Source of the DNA: Bacteroidaceae bacterium
GTDB taxonomy: Bacteria > Bacteroidota > Bacteroidia > Bacteroidales > Bacteroidaceae
Assembly: GCA_024401215.1 (NCBI GenBank)
Contig: JAKSLL010000002.1
Coordinates: 43,709 to 107,708, forward strand
Length of the DNA stretch: 64,000 nucleotides
Reading direction: 5' to 3'
Shown: positions 18,079-27,408 of the stretch, piece by piece
How the letters are laid out: every line of letters begins with the position of its first letter
Numbering within the stretch: position 1 is the stretch's first letter
Translations under genes and position numbers: made by a program
The notes under the pieces: generated by a model
Databases searched by the model: none
What the model saw: the letters and a program-made list of their open reading frames with translations, nothing else
Told to the model about the DNA's origin: nothing

Positions 18079-19605
18079 TCACTTGTTCATTTCAAGCAAT
18101 TCGTCAATATACTGTCTTGAGTTGCTAAGACGAGGTATCTTATGCTGACCTCCAAGCTTACCTTTGCCTTTCAGCCATTCATCAAACAAGCCCGGACGTG
18201 CAACAATTATCTCAAGAGGCTGCAAAGTTATATCCTTATGGCGCTTAGCCTCATAGTCAGAGTTTATGCCTTGGAGCGAACGGTCAAGAATTGTGGCAAA
18301 CTCATTTACATCAGCAGGCATCTTGGCAAAATCAATAACCCACTGATGACGACACTTAGCATTGCTGTCCATAAAGATTGGCGCAGCGGTGTAGTCTTTC
18401 ACCTGAGCTCCGGTAGCTACGCATGCCTGAAGCAGTCCTTTCTCTGCATTATCAACAATAAGCTCCTCACCAAAGGCATTGATAAAGTGCTTTGTTCGTC
18501 CAGTGATACAGAATTTATAAGGATTTTTCTGTGAGAACTTCACAGTATCACCTATCATATATCTCCAAAGACCACAGCTTGTGCTGATAATCATTGCATA
18601 GTTCACGCCAGGCTCAACCTCCCAGAGAGGCACCACCTTTGACTCATCAATAGGATAACCGTTTGCATCAAGATTATCCATCGGACAGAACTCGTAGAAC
18701 ACTCCATAGTCAATCATAAGGAGCATATTAGGGTCGCTCAAATCGTTCTGTATTCCAAAGAAGCCCTCGCTTGCATTATATGTCTCCACATAGTGCATAT
18801 TTGGCAGTCCGATGATATTCTTATACTGGTCGCGGTAAGGAGTGAATGCCACACCTCCATGGAAGAACACCTCAAGGTTTGGCCACACTTCATCCAATCT
18901 GTCAACGCCTTTAAGTTCCATCACACGGTTAAGCACACTGAGCATCCATGATGGCACACCGCTGATATTTGTGATATTCATATCCATAGCAGCATGAGCT
19001 ATCTTGTCGCGCTTCTCCTCAAAATCGCTGAGAAGGGCTATGTTCTTTTTCGGAACACGAATCATATTTGCTGCTGTTGGGATGTTCTCAATAAGAATTG
19101 CGCTGAGGTCGCCAACAAGACTATTTGGAGTGTTGAGGTTTGGTGCATGGCTGCCACCAAGAATAAGTCCCTTTCCTGAAAAGAAGTTACTCTTCGGATT
19201 GATATGGAGATAACTTACGACACAATCCGTACCTCCCTTGTAGTGTATAGTCTTCAAGCCTTCGCCGCTCACCGGGATGAACTTGCTCTTGTCATTTGTT
19301 GTGCCTGATGACTTTGCGTACCAACGCACAACACCTGGCCAGAGAATGTTTGCTTTGCCCTCACGCATTGACTGTATATAACCTTTGAGTTCCTCATAAG
19401 TGTTCACATGAACATTCTTACAGAAATCCTCATAGGATTCAATACTATCATAGTTATGATTCTTACCCCATTCAGTCTTTTTTCCCTGACGAACAAGGTG
19501 TCGGAATATTTTCAACTGGATATCCTGAGCACGAGTTGCATATTTCTCAATCTGCTTCTGTCGCCTTGAGAAATACATCTTATTTAGAAAACCTGTAGTA
19601 TTCAT
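18079..19605 (-). CDS. GH3 auxin-responsive promoter family protein
   Basis: 508 residues. Matches the bacterial branch of the GH3 family: an ATP/AMP-binding loop (KSSGTTNDKSKFIPVS, about 98-113), VETYNASEGFFGIQ in the middle and a C-terminal TGRTKHFINAFGEEL adenylation motif. GH3 enzymes adenylate carboxylic acids and join them to amino acids; the substrate in Bacteroidetes is unknown. Cotranscribed with the downstream Ig lipoprotein gene. Promoter at 19630-19660. Confidence 0.88.
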   Translation of the reverse strand: MNTTGFLNKMYFSRRQKQIEKYATRAQDIQLKIFRHLVRQGKKTEWGKNHNYDSIESYEDFCKNVHVNTYEELKGYIQSMREGKANILWPGVVRWYAKSSGTTNDKSKFIPVSGEGLKTIHYKGGTDCVVSYLHINPKSNFFSGKGLILGGSHAPNLNTPNSLVGDLSAILIENIPTAANMIRVPKKNIALLSDFEEKRDKIAHAAMDMNITNISGVPSWMLSVLNRVMELKGVDRLDEVWPNLEVFFHGGVAFTPYRDQYKNIIGLPNMHYVETYNASEGFFGIQNDLSDPNMLLMIDYGVFYEFCPMDNLDANGYPIDESKVVPLWEVEPGVNYAMIISTSCGLWRYMIGDTVKFSQKNPYKFCITGRTKHFINAFGEELIVDNAEKGLLQACVATGAQVKDYTAAPIFMDSNAKCRHQWVIDFAKMPADVNEFATILDRSLQGINSDYEAKRHKDITLQPLEIIVARPGLFDEWLKGKGKLGGQHKIPRLSNSRQYIDELLEMNK

Positions 19606-19629
19606 ATTGAAGGTGTATTATTTGCTTTG

Positions 19630-19660
19630 CAAAGTTACGGAATAAATAATTAAAAAGCAA
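19630..19660 (-). promoter_or_regulatory. Promoter of the GH3-lipoprotein operon
   Basis: Minus-strand TTG (19658-19660), 20-nt spacer, TAACTTTG (19630-19637). Short leader of about 20 nt. Confidence 0.7.
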
Positions 19661-19720
19661 CATCAAATACGATAAGTAAGCAGGTGTTCAAGATTATGAA
19701 CAGCAACTTATCCTGATGTG

Positions 19721-20575
19721 TCAGCTTTTGCTTCCTTCCGCCTCATTTTGCAGGCTTACATTCTTATTCTTAGCGTTCTTGAGTACCAAAACTATCTCCT
19801 TTCCCTTCCTTATCTTCTTCAGCACTTGACTGGCGGCATTCTGGTCACTCTCCTTCTTACTATATCCATCCCCCACACCACAAGGTATGCCTTCTATCAA
19901 AATCTGGGAATGGAACATCGGAACTTTGCTGTTATTGGCATCACGCATTTCCTTGTGTATAAATTCAAACTTATACTGATACTTTTGACACCATTCTATA
20001 AGGGCGCTCTTGAAGTTTTCTTCCAGTTCCGCAACTTTATCAATATTGATATAATGCTTGAAAACTTTGTCTTCCAAGAATCTATAGCAATAGTCATATC
20101 CGCGGTCCAGATAAATAGCTCCAAAGAAAGCTTCAAAAGCGTTTCCGTTCATAAAACTATTATGACCTGTGGTTACTGCACCAGTATGCTGAATTAGTTT
20201 GTCAAGACCGATGTTAACAGCCAAATTGTTCAACGACTTGCGACACACTATCTTGCTTCTCAAATTAGTGAGAAAACCTTCCTGCTTCCTGCCATAATGC
20301 TTATACAGAATATCTGCCACTATGGCTCCAAGCACGGCATCGCCAAGAAATTCCAGCCTCTCATTATTCAAGTATGACTCACGCGACGCTGCAGCTTTTT
20401 CTCCCTTCCCTCTATGCACCTCACGTTCGTGGTAAGCCACAGATTTATGCATAAGAGCCAGTTTATACAAACTTATATTATGGGGATAAAAGCCTAAAAT
20501 CTCTTTAAGTTGTAAAAAAGGCTTCTTTTCAGTGACGAAAAGAAGCCTAATTGTATCTATTAGATTTGAAATCAC
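19721..20575 (-). CDS. rnc: Ribonuclease III
   Basis: 284 residues, start GTG at 20575, one base after the fabF stop; no closer ATG exists. N-terminal RNase III domain with the signature NERLEFLGDAVLG (71-83; acidic residues E74, D79) and the second acidic site NAFEAFFGAIYLD (E148 region). C-terminal double-stranded RNA-binding domain (about 187-257). Cuts double-stranded RNA in rRNA and mRNA processing. Third gene of acpP-fabF-rnc, an order usual in Bacteroidetes. Slightly long because of a basic N-terminal extension and a charged tail. Confidence 0.95.
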   Translation of the reverse strand: MISNLIDTIRLLFVTEKKPFLQLKEILGFYPHNISLYKLALMHKSVAYHEREVHRGKGEKAAASRESYLNNERLEFLGDAVLGAIVADILYKHYGRKQEGFLTNLRSKIVCRKSLNNLAVNIGLDKLIQHTGAVTTGHNSFMNGNAFEAFFGAIYLDRGYDYCYRFLEDKVFKHYINIDKVAELEENFKSALIEWCQKYQYKFEFIHKEMRDANNSKVPMFHSQILIEGIPCGVGDGYSKKESDQNAASQVLKKIRKGKEIVLVLKNAKNKNVSLQNEAEGSKS

Positions 20576-20576
20576 C

Positions 20577-21842
20577 TTAATCCTGGTATTTCTTGAAGAT
20601 TACACTCGCATTGTGTCCACCGAAACCGAATGTGTTGCTGAGAGCAGCACGAACAGTACGCTGCTGAGCCTGATTGAATGTGTAATTGAGATTATAGTCA
20701 ATCTCAGGATCCTGATCATCGTCAGCATGGTTGATTGTTGGAGGAACAATGTCGTTCTTAACTGAAAGAATGCTGATAATAGCTTCAACAGCACCAGCAG
20801 CACCAAGAAGGTGTCCAGTCATAGACTTTGTTGAGCTGATGTTGAGTTTGTAAGCTGCATCACCAAACAAATCCTTGATAGCCTTAGACTCAGAAATGTC
20901 ACCAACATGAGTAGATGTACCGTGAACATTAATGTAGTCGATATCTTCAGGATTGAGCCCTGCGTCCTTGAGCGCGCGCTGCATAACGAGCTTTGCTCCA
21001 AGACCTTCTGGGTGTGTTGCAGTGATGTGGTAAGCATCTGCAGACATACCTGCACCTACCATCTCAGCATATATCTTTGCTCCACGAGCCTTAGCATGCT
21101 CAAGCTCTTCAAGAATCAAGATTCCAGCACCTTCACCCATGACGAAACCGTCACGGCTTGCACTGAATGGGCGGCTTGCCTTCTCTGGCTCGTCGTTGCG
21201 AGTAGAGAGAGCCTTCATAGCGTTGAAACCTCCAACACCTGATGCCCAGATAGCAGCCTCTGCACCACCAGTTACGATAGCATTAGCCTTTCCGAGACGG
21301 ATAAGGTTGAATGCATCAGCAAGTGCATTTGATGATGATGCGCATGCAGAAGTTGTTGTATAGTTAGGACCGTGGAATCCATACTGAATTGAGATATGGC
21401 CAGCAGCGATATCTGCAATCATCTTAGGGATGAAGAATGGATTGAACTTAGGACCGAGCTGAGGACCATTGAGAGCATAATCACCTGCCTCATCCTCAAA
21501 AGTCTTAATACCACCAATACCTACACCAAGCACAACACCAATCTCGTTCTTGTCAACAACCTCAAGATTCAACTGAGAATCCTCAATTGCCATCTTTGCT
21601 GCTGCAAGAGCATACTGAGTGTAAAGGTCCATCTTGCGTGCTTCCTTGCGGTCGATGTAATCAGCGCAGTTGAAACCTTTAACTTCACATGCGAACTGAG
21701 TCTTGAACTGTGAAGCGTCGAAATGTGTAATAGGACCAGCACCACTCTTTCCTGCCTTGAGATTCTCCCAAGACTCCTCAACAGTATTGCCAAGTGGAGT
21801 AAGCGCTCCAAGTCCTGTTACTACAACTCTCTTTAATTCCAT
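20577..21842 (-). CDS. fabF: Beta-ketoacyl-ACP synthase II
   Basis: 421 residues, full length. Condenses malonyl-ACP with acyl-ACP in fatty acid elongation. Catalytic Cys167 (TSACASSSN), His308 (VHGTSTHVGD) and His344 with Lys339 (TKSMTGHLLGAAG) are present, as is the C-terminal SNTFGFGGHNASV. Starts 2 nt after acpP, one base before rnc. Confidence 0.97.
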   Translation of the reverse strand: MELKRVVVTGLGALTPLGNTVEESWENLKAGKSGAGPITHFDASQFKTQFACEVKGFNCADYIDRKEARKMDLYTQYALAAAKMAIEDSQLNLEVVDKNEIGVVLGVGIGGIKTFEDEAGDYALNGPQLGPKFNPFFIPKMIADIAAGHISIQYGFHGPNYTTTSACASSSNALADAFNLIRLGKANAIVTGGAEAAIWASGVGGFNAMKALSTRNDEPEKASRPFSASRDGFVMGEGAGILILEELEHAKARGAKIYAEMVGAGMSADAYHITATHPEGLGAKLVMQRALKDAGLNPEDIDYINVHGTSTHVGDISESKAIKDLFGDAAYKLNISSTKSMTGHLLGAAGAVEAIISILSVKNDIVPPTINHADDDQDPEIDYNLNYTFNQAQQRTVRAALSNTFGFGGHNASVIFKKYQD

Positions 21843-21844
21843 AA

Positions 21845-22081
21845 TTACTTAGCGTTAGCCTCAATGTAAGCGATAGCATCACCTACAGTAGCGATCTTCT
21901 CAGCCTGATCGTCAGGAATATTGATACCGAAAGCCTTCTCGAATTCCATGATGAGCTCTACTGTGTCGAGAGAGTCAGCACCAAGGTCGTTTGTGAAAGA
22001 TGCTTCTGGCTTTACTTCTGCCTCGTCAACGTTGAGCTTCTCAACGATGATAGATTTTACTCTTGATTCAATTTCAGACAT
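21845..22081 (-). CDS. acpP: Acyl carrier protein
   Basis: 78 residues. Acidic four-helix carrier with the phosphopantetheine attachment site Ser37 in [12 protein letters not shown]. First gene of acpP-fabF-rnc. Carries growing acyl chains in fatty acid synthesis. Promoter at 22174-22206. Confidence 0.98.
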   Translation of the reverse strand: MSEIESRVKSIIVEKLNVDEAEVKPEASFTNDLGADSLDTVELIMEFEKAFGINIPDDQAEKIATVGDAIAYIEANAK

Positions 22082-22173
22082 AATCTAATTTTTTTAATGT
22101 TAATGAATTATTTTCGTTTTCAATTTAGTTCAATTGATAGAACATGACTATCCACTATCGCAGAAAATCGGTG

Positions 22174-22206
22174 CAAAGGTATAAAATTATCTTTTAATCT
22201 TGCAAC
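22174..22206 (-). promoter_or_regulatory. Promoter of acpP-fabF-rnc
   Basis: Minus-strand TTG (22203-22205), 21-nt spacer, TACCTTTG (22174-22181). Leader about 85 nt. Confidence 0.65.
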
Positions 22207-22324
22207 ATTATTCACACAAATTGCAATAATAATGCACAAATATGTACTCGAGTGTGCAAAAATCAGTGTTTGCGACAAAAAAAACGCAATTCACTTTACA
22301 ATTTGTGCACCAAATGCTACTGCA

Positions 22325-24130
22325 TCAATCTTCTCTATTTGCACGTTTTCTTTCAAGGTGGTCAAGAATAATCTTGCGGATGCGCATGCTCTTTGGAGTA
22401 ACTTCAACATACTCATCCTCTTTGATATACTCAAGAGCTTCCTCAAGCGAAAGAACTACAGGAGGGATGATACGAGCTTTCTCGTCAGTACCACTTGCGC
22501 GCACATTTGTGAGCTGCTTTGCCTTTGTCACATTTATCACAAGGTCTATCTCATGAATATGCTCGCCCACAACTTGTCCCGCATAGACATTATCCTGAGG
22601 GAAGATGAAGAACTTACCACGGTCCTGAAGCTTATCCATTGAATAGGCGAAAGCAGTACCTGCCTCAAGCGCTACGAGCGAACCATTAGAGCGTCGAGTA
22701 ATCTCACCCTTATATGGCTGATAATTCTTGAAGCGATGAGCCATGATTGCCTCTCCCTGACTTGCAGTAAGCACATTAGTACGGAGACCGATGATGCCTC
22801 GTGAAGGAATCTCAAATTCTATGTTCACACGTTCGCCCTGAGCTTCCATGCTTAACATCTCGCCCTTGCGTCGAGTAACCATATCTATCATCTTGCTTGA
22901 GAACTCCTCAGGAACATTGATTGTAAGTTCTTCTATCGGCTCACACTTCTCACCGTTTATCTCTTTCATGATAACCTGTGGCTGACCTACCTGAAGCTCG
23001 TAGCCCTCGCGGCGCATTGTCTCGATAAGCACAGAGATGTGAAGCACGCCTCGGCCGCTAACGACCCACGAATCCGTGCTGTCGTCCTTCTGCTCTACAC
23101 GAAGTGCGAGGTTCTTCTCGAGTTCCTTCTGGAGACGCTCATTGATATGGCGGCTTGTACAGAATTTACCCTCTTTGCCGAAGAATGGAGAGTTGTTGAT
23201 AGTAAAGAGCATTGACATTGTTGGCTCATCAATGCTGATAGTAGGGAGAGCCTCTGGAGCTTCAAAATCACAGATAGAATCTCCGATTTCAAAGTTTGAC
23301 AGACCAACCACCGCACAGATGTCGCCTGAAGACACCTCCTGAGTTGTGCAATGTCCCATACCTTCAAATGTGTGGAGTTCCTTGATTTTTGTCTTCTCCT
23401 GACTTCCGTCACGATGTATGATTGTGATATTCTGACCAGACTTCAATGTACCGCGGTGTACGCGTCCAACAGCAATACGGCCAGTATAAGTAGAATAGTC
23501 AAGGCTGGTGATGAGCATCTGTGGTGTGCCATCAAGACGTTCTGGCGCAGGAATCTTTTCGAGGATGACATCAAGAAGATAAGTGATATCGGATGTTGGA
23601 TTTGAAAAGTCAGGTCCCATCCATCCGTTCTTTGCTGAGCCATACACAACAGGGAAGTCAAGCTGCTCCTCTGTGGCGTTAAGCGAGAACATAAGGTCGA
23701 ACACCATTTCGTACACCTCCTCTGGGCGGCAGTTTGGCTTGTCCACCTTATTGACAACAACGACAGGCTTCAACCCGATTTCGAGTGCCTTCTGGAGCAC
23801 AAAACGTGTCTGAGGCATTGGACCCTCAAAGGCATCAACAAGAAGGATGCAACCGTCTGCCATATTAAGCACACGCTCCACCTCACCTCCAAAGTCAGAG
23901 TGTCCTGGAGTGTCAATCACATTGATTTTTGTGCCTTTATAATTGATAGACACATTCTTTGAGAGAATTGTTATTCCACGCTCACGCTCGAGCTCATTGT
24001 TATCCAAAATCAAATCTCCTGTCTGCTGATTCTCACGGAAGAGATTGCCAGCAAGCAACATCTTATCGACCAATGTTGTCTTTCCGTGGTCGACATGCGC
24101 AATAATTGCAATGTTTCTAATATCCTGCAT
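22325..24130 (-). CDS. typA: Translational GTPase TypA/BipA
   Basis: 601 residues from ATG 24130 ([20 protein letters not shown]); an upstream in-frame ATG at 24163 would add 11 residues unlike the family. GTPase domain with G1 [10 protein letters not shown]3 [11 protein letters not shown] and G4 NKVDK; then domain II, EF-G-like domains III and V ([29 protein letters not shown]) and the BipA-specific C-terminus ([18 protein letters not shown]). Binds the 70S ribosome and helps growth under stress. Monocistronic; promoter at 24234. Confidence 0.96.
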   Translation of the reverse strand: MQDIRNIAIIAHVDHGKTTLVDKMLLAGNLFRENQQTGDLILDNNELERERGITILSKNVSINYKGTKINVIDTPGHSDFGGEVERVLNMADGCILLVDAFEGPMPQTRFVLQKALEIGLKPVVVVNKVDKPNCRPEEVYEMVFDLMFSLNATEEQLDFPVVYGSAKNGWMGPDFSNPTSDITYLLDVILEKIPAPERLDGTPQMLITSLDYSTYTGRIAVGRVHRGTLKSGQNITIIHRDGSQEKTKIKELHTFEGMGHCTTQEVSSGDICAVVGLSNFEIGDSICDFEAPEALPTISIDEPTMSMLFTINNSPFFGKEGKFCTSRHINERLQKELEKNLALRVEQKDDSTDSWVVSGRGVLHISVLIETMRREGYELQVGQPQVIMKEINGEKCEPIEELTINVPEEFSSKMIDMVTRRKGEMLSMEAQGERVNIEFEIPSRGIIGLRTNVLTASQGEAIMAHRFKNYQPYKGEITRRSNGSLVALEAGTAFAYSMDKLQDRGKFFIFPQDNVYAGQVVGEHIHEIDLVINVTKAKQLTNVRASGTDEKARIIPPVVLSLEEALEYIKEDEYVEVTPKSMRIRKIILDHLERKRANRED

Positions 24131-24233
24131 CGTATAAATAGTAATGATGGGAAAAGCATGCATGTAAAACTCACACTTGGAAACGTCTTACACTTATGCA
24201 CCCTTCCCTCTTTCAAAAATTCGAATTCGGCTG

Positions 24234-24241
24234 CAAAGTTA
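24234..24241 (-). promoter_or_regulatory. -7 promoter element of typA
   Basis: Minus-strand TAACTTTG. Its -33 region lies at the edge of the R3-like repeat end at 24263-24290, so that repeat sits just upstream of or inside the promoter. Confidence 0.55.
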
Positions 24242-24262
24242 ACTCTTTTTTTCCATTGTAGC

Positions 24263-24290
24263 ACTAACTAATGGTAAAATAATAACTCCC
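24263..24290. repeat. R3-like single repeat end
   Basis: ACTAACTAATGGTAAAATAA followed by TAACTCC closely matches the terminal repeat of the R3 element at 50656-50846. Only one end is recognisable here. Confidence 0.5.
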
Positions 24291-24327
24291 CAAAGTTTTA
24301 TTCACGACGTTTATCCCGATAATGCAT

Positions 24328-24365
24328 AAAAAAACCGCGGCAATCCATATTGGATATGCTGCGGT
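24328..24365 (-). terminator. Intrinsic terminator of rpsO
   Basis: Minus-strand hairpin: ACCGCAGCATATCCA pairs with TGGATTGCCGCGGT (one bulge, one mismatch; 24334-24365), followed by seven U. It lies 24 nt past the rpsO stop codon. Confidence 0.88.
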
Positions 24366-24388
24366 AACTTGACCTTGTCTGCCAGTAA

Positions 24389-24658
24389 TTACTTACGGAG
24401 ACCAAGAGCCTTAACGATTGCACGGTAACGCTCGATGTCCTTCTTCTTGAGATAAGAGAGGAAGCGACGACGCTGACCTACGAGCTTTACAAGGGCACGG
24501 TTAGTTGAGTAGTCCTTGTGGTTTGCCTTTACGTGCTCAGTAAGATGCTGAATACGGAAAGAGAGAAGTGCGATCTGGCTCTCGCAAGAACCTGTGTCAG
24601 TAGCAGAAGCACCATACTGTGCGAAGATTTCTGCCTTCTTTGCTGAATCGAGATACAT
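24389..24658 (-). CDS. rpsO: 30S ribosomal protein S15
   Basis: 89 residues, exact family length. Diagnostic helices and GSCESQIALLSFRIQHLTEH and LVGQRRRFLSYLKKKD motifs that bind 16S rRNA and support S6/S18 assembly. Monocistronic, with its own promoter (24748) and terminator. Confidence 0.98.
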   Translation of the reverse strand: MYLDSAKKAEIFAQYGASATDTGSCESQIALLSFRIQHLTEHVKANHKDYSTNRALVKLVGQRRRFLSYLKKKDIERYRAIVKALGLRK

Positions 24659-24747
24659 AATGTAATGTGTGTTAAATTAATATTATACGTTGTCCGCCGC
24701 ACTGATATTTTTTTCAGCTAAATTGTCAGCTCAGCGGAAATCGGGTA

Positions 24748-24755
24748 CAAAGTTA
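24748..24755 (-). promoter_or_regulatory. -7 promoter element of rpsO
   Basis: Minus-strand TAACTTTG, giving a leader of about 85 nt. A CTTG lies 23 nt upstream, a weak -33. Confidence 0.5.
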
Positions 24756-24871
24756 TGACTTTTATTTGTATTATGGCACAAGAAAAACTAAAAAAAGCTT
24801 TCAGACACATGTTTTCCCATCACAAAAGCGCTACAAATATTGAATTTGTACCCTCCACATTGAAAAAACCG

Positions 24872-25774
24872 TTATTTTTCTGCTGCATTCTGCCTTCTCA
24901 ACCATTCCTCCTTTGTGCGGCTCCACCTCTTATGGCTCCAAAGCCACATCTCAGGGTGCTGCAGTACATCCTCCTCAAGAAGACGGAAATACCAGTTTGT
25001 CAGTTCATTCTCTGGCAGGCTTGCAGGATGGTCTTCCATGACCACCACCTCCAGTCTGTAATAGCCACGCTTCGGCCTGCTCATCCTTCCGTACGTAACA
25101 AACGCATCAAGCTTGCGCGCTATCTGCTCACATCCAGTAAAAACTGCTGTGTCATGATTCAGGAATGGTATGAAATGGTGTATGCTGTTCCACTTTGGCT
25201 GCTGGTCGCTTATGAAACCAATAGTGTAATTCTTACCTTCACGCTTCAAGCTTATCATCTTGCGGAGCGTCTCTTTCATTTCGACACTCACACCGCCATA
25301 CTGACCACGAAGATCAAGAAACAGCTGATTCATTATCTTGTCATAGATATGGTGATAAATCTGCCCCGACGTAGCCCATGGCTGCATCCAATAGTTTATT
25401 GACGCTATCCACTCCCAATTTCCGAAATGGCTCAGATACATGAAATGCATCGTCTGACCAGCATCATACCTCTCCTTCAGCTTCTCAAGACCGACAAATG
25501 TCATTCGGCGCATCATCTCTTCCTTCGACATTGACAGCATCTTCACATCCTCGACAAAATTATCGCAAAACTGATGATAGAACTTCCTCTCAATGTCAGC
25601 AATCTCCTTGGCTGATTTCTCAGGGAATGCGCTCACCAGATTGTCATGCACCACCTTCTTGCGATAGAAATGACGCATAAATAGTGACACGAAATCGCTA
25701 AAGGCATAAAGCACTGGGAATGGAAGCAAACTTACTGCATAAAGCAAGCTTTTTACAAACTTGTATTTTGTCAT
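24872..25774 (-). CDS. Lipid A biosynthesis-type lysophospholipid acyltransferase
   Basis: 300 residues. N-terminal hydrophobic segment (about 10-35) and the acyltransferase motif HFGNWEW (His116 with Glu121, H-x4-E) of the LpxL/HtrB family, followed by GQIYHHIYDKIMNQLF and SDQQP blocks. Adds a secondary acyl chain to lipid A at the inner membrane. It follows a GT9 heptosyltransferase-like gene by 47 nt on the same strand, so both likely work in lipopolysaccharide assembly. Confidence 0.9.
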   Translation of the reverse strand: MTKYKFVKSLLYAVSLLPFPVLYAFSDFVSLFMRHFYRKKVVHDNLVSAFPEKSAKEIADIERKFYHQFCDNFVEDVKMLSMSKEEMMRRMTFVGLEKLKERYDAGQTMHFMYLSHFGNWEWIASINYWMQPWATSGQIYHHIYDKIMNQLFLDLRGQYGGVSVEMKETLRKMISLKREGKNYTIGFISDQQPKWNSIHHFIPFLNHDTAVFTGCEQIARKLDAFVTYGRMSRPKRGYYRLEVVVMEDHPASLPENELTNWYFRLLEEDVLQHPEMWLWSHKRWSRTKEEWLRRQNAAEK

Positions 25775-25821
25775 TCAATACCGTGTGTTACACATTATTA
25801 TATATATAGCAGCAATCTTTC

Positions 25822-26871
25822 TTACTTGCCTATAAGGCTGAGCAATCTCTTCACCACATCCTCAGGAGCCATATCCATACATCTCAAATCCCCATACTGG
25901 CATGGCTTGTTTCCATAAATAGAGCATGGGCGGCATGGCAGGTCAAGCTGCATCTCGCTCTCCTCCTTCTGTCCGAATCCCGAAAATCCCGCCTTCGGAT
26001 GCGTTGCGCCCCAAATGGAGAGAACAGGGGTGCCAAATATTGACGCGATATGCATATTGGCAGAATCCATCGAAATCATGATATCGAGCTTTGACATGAG
26101 GAGCATCTCATTATACAAGCCTCCAAGTTTGTCAAATGTGCAAATCACATTCTCTGATGTCCACTTACGCATTTCATCCACCTCATTCTGACCTGAGCCG
26201 AAAAGAAACACCTTGAAGCCTTTAGCTGCAAGAGCCTCAACAACCTTCTGCATCTTGTCTGTCGGATAGACTTTCTGAGGATGAGCGGCAAAAGGAGCTA
26301 CACCAACCCACACATCACCAATCTGTTTACGTCCAGAAACAGCATATACCGGCTTGAAATCTTCCGAACGCAAGTCAGGGCTCACTTTTTTAGACAAATC
26401 CAATTCAAATCCAAGAGCGCGGAACACGTCAGCATACCTCTGCATCATAGGTTTGAGAGGCTTATGTGTCTGACCGCATCCAATAAGCTCTTTTTTCTCT
26501 TCACGTCCTTTGTCGATAGACACGACTCTTGTGCCATTCATCAAGAAGCATGTACGGAGATATTTTGTTCGCAGCACATCATGGATATCTGCCACAGCAT
26601 CAAAATTACTGTCACGCAGCGAATTGTATAATTTGGTAAGTCCGATTATGCCATCATTTTCGTCAAAGTCAATACCCTTAACCTGCACATTCGCTGGCAA
26701 CCAGCTGAACAAAGGTGCAAGTTTAGTACGAGTGAGAACTGTAATACGAAGACTTGGATGCTGAGATGCGAGAGCGTATATGACAGGTACTGTCATAGCA
26801 ACATCACCCATCGCACTGAATCTCATGATGAGCAAACGCTTAATTTCTGTCTTTTTCTTGATGCCAAGCAT
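25822..26871 (-). CDS. Glycosyltransferase family 9 (heptosyltransferase-like)
   Basis: 349 residues from ATG 26871. The frame extends to a TTG at 26898, but that codon lies in the R1 repeat and is not a likely start. N-terminal RFSAMGDVAMTVPVIYAL and C-terminal SMDSANMHIASIFGTPVLSIWGATHP are classic GT9 motifs; PCRPCSIYGNKPCQYGDLRCM is a Cys-rich stretch near the end. Transfers heptose or a related sugar to the lipopolysaccharide core. Operon with the acyltransferase at 24872. The leader carries an R1 repeat. Confidence 0.9.
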   Translation of the reverse strand: MLGIKKKTEIKRLLIMRFSAMGDVAMTVPVIYALASQHPSLRITVLTRTKLAPLFSWLPANVQVKGIDFDENDGIIGLTKLYNSLRDSNFDAVADIHDVLRTKYLRTCFLMNGTRVVSIDKGREEKKELIGCGQTHKPLKPMMQRYADVFRALGFELDLSKKVSPDLRSEDFKPVYAVSGRKQIGDVWVGVAPFAAHPQKVYPTDKMQKVVEALAAKGFKVFLFGSGQNEVDEMRKWTSENVICTFDKLGGLYNEMLLMSKLDIMISMDSANMHIASIFGTPVLSIWGATHPKAGFSGFGQKEESEMQLDLPCRPCSIYGNKPCQYGDLRCMDMAPEDVVKRLLSLIGK

Positions 26872-26881
26872 ATTGATTATA

Positions 26882-26951
26882 CTATTCAACTTTCTCAAGT
26901 TTGCAACTTGCTCAGTTCAGGTAATTAAAGTGGAGCTTGCGAAACTTGTAT
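26882..26951 (-). repeat. R1 repeat (short form) in leader of GT9 gene
   Basis: TATTCAACTTTCTCAAGTTT, GCAACTTGCTC, AATTAAAGTGGAGCTTGCG, AAACTTGTA. Nearly identical to 14572-14640. Starts 17 nt past the -7 box at 26969 and ends 11 nt before the start codon. Confidence 0.78.
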
Positions 26952-26968
26952 TATACCATTTTAAAATA

Positions 26969-27000
26969 CAAAGATAGTGCTTTTAGATAGATTCAGCAAA
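26969..27000 (-). promoter_or_regulatory. Promoter of the GT9-acyltransferase operon
   Basis: Minus-strand TTTG (26997-27000), 20-nt spacer, TATCTTTG (26969-26976): a full match to the Bacteroidetes consensus. Confidence 0.8.
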
Positions 27001-27041
27001 CTTTTCATTATTTTTGCACATTTTTAACGACGGTGATGCCA

Positions 27042-27049
27042 TAACTTTG
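27042..27049 (+). promoter_or_regulatory. Orphan -7-like element facing a gene-free region
   Basis: TAACTTTG on the plus strand with TTTG 25 nt upstream (27013-27016), a spacer longer than usual. No ORF follows for about 1.1 kb, only hairpins and repeats, so if active it would make a non-coding RNA. Confidence 0.25.
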
Positions 27050-27118
27050 CAGGATTTGATACGACGAGGGGAACTTGCTTTATATTCACTTAGCGTGAAT
27101 GCAGTCATGCAGTTGGCG

Positions 27119-27159
27119 TGACTAACATTATTCACACAGCATGACTGACATTATTCACA
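27119..27159. repeat. Tandem 18-mer in intergenic island
   Basis: TGACTAACATTATTCACA (27119-27136) and TGACTGACATTATTCACA (27142-27159), one mismatch, period 23 nt. Small hairpins lie around it (TTCAC-ttagc-GTGAA just upstream). Confidence 0.6.
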
Positions 27160-27329
27160 AGAACTGAATAACCGTATTCAGTTAGCGAGACATTTTTGTC
27201 AAACAAGAACACAGTTTTTGATTGTTATGTGGTAATGGATACGACCTGTGTGGTTGACAAAAAACATAAATCCACACCTTTAGAACATGTACTCATCTGT
27301 TTGTAAGATTTATTTGCGTAAACGGAATA

Positions 27330-27347
27330 CCACAACACTTATTGTGG
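27330..27347. repeat. Hairpin in intergenic island
   Basis: CCACAA-cactta-TTGTGG, followed on the plus strand by a T-rich stretch (GGTTTATTTTTG). It could weakly end a plus-strand transcript. Confidence 0.4.
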
Positions 27348-27408
27348 CGAGGATTGGTTTATTTTTGTTTACACTTTAACCGCCAGAATAAAATGAATTT
27401 TGCAACTA

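Noticed and set aside
22213-22310. TGCACAAAT / ATTTGTGCA inverted pair downstream of typA
   Set aside because: Arms of 9 nt about 60 nt apart in AT-rich sequence with no T run; not distinguishable from chance.
24755-25402. 215-codon plus-strand ORF
   Set aside because: It overlaps the acyltransferase gene on the opposite strand and the rpsO promoter; its translation shows no coherent domain.
26872-26898. TTG-initiated extension of the GT9 gene
   Set aside because: The extra codons come from the R1 repeat and are not part of the family's N-terminus.
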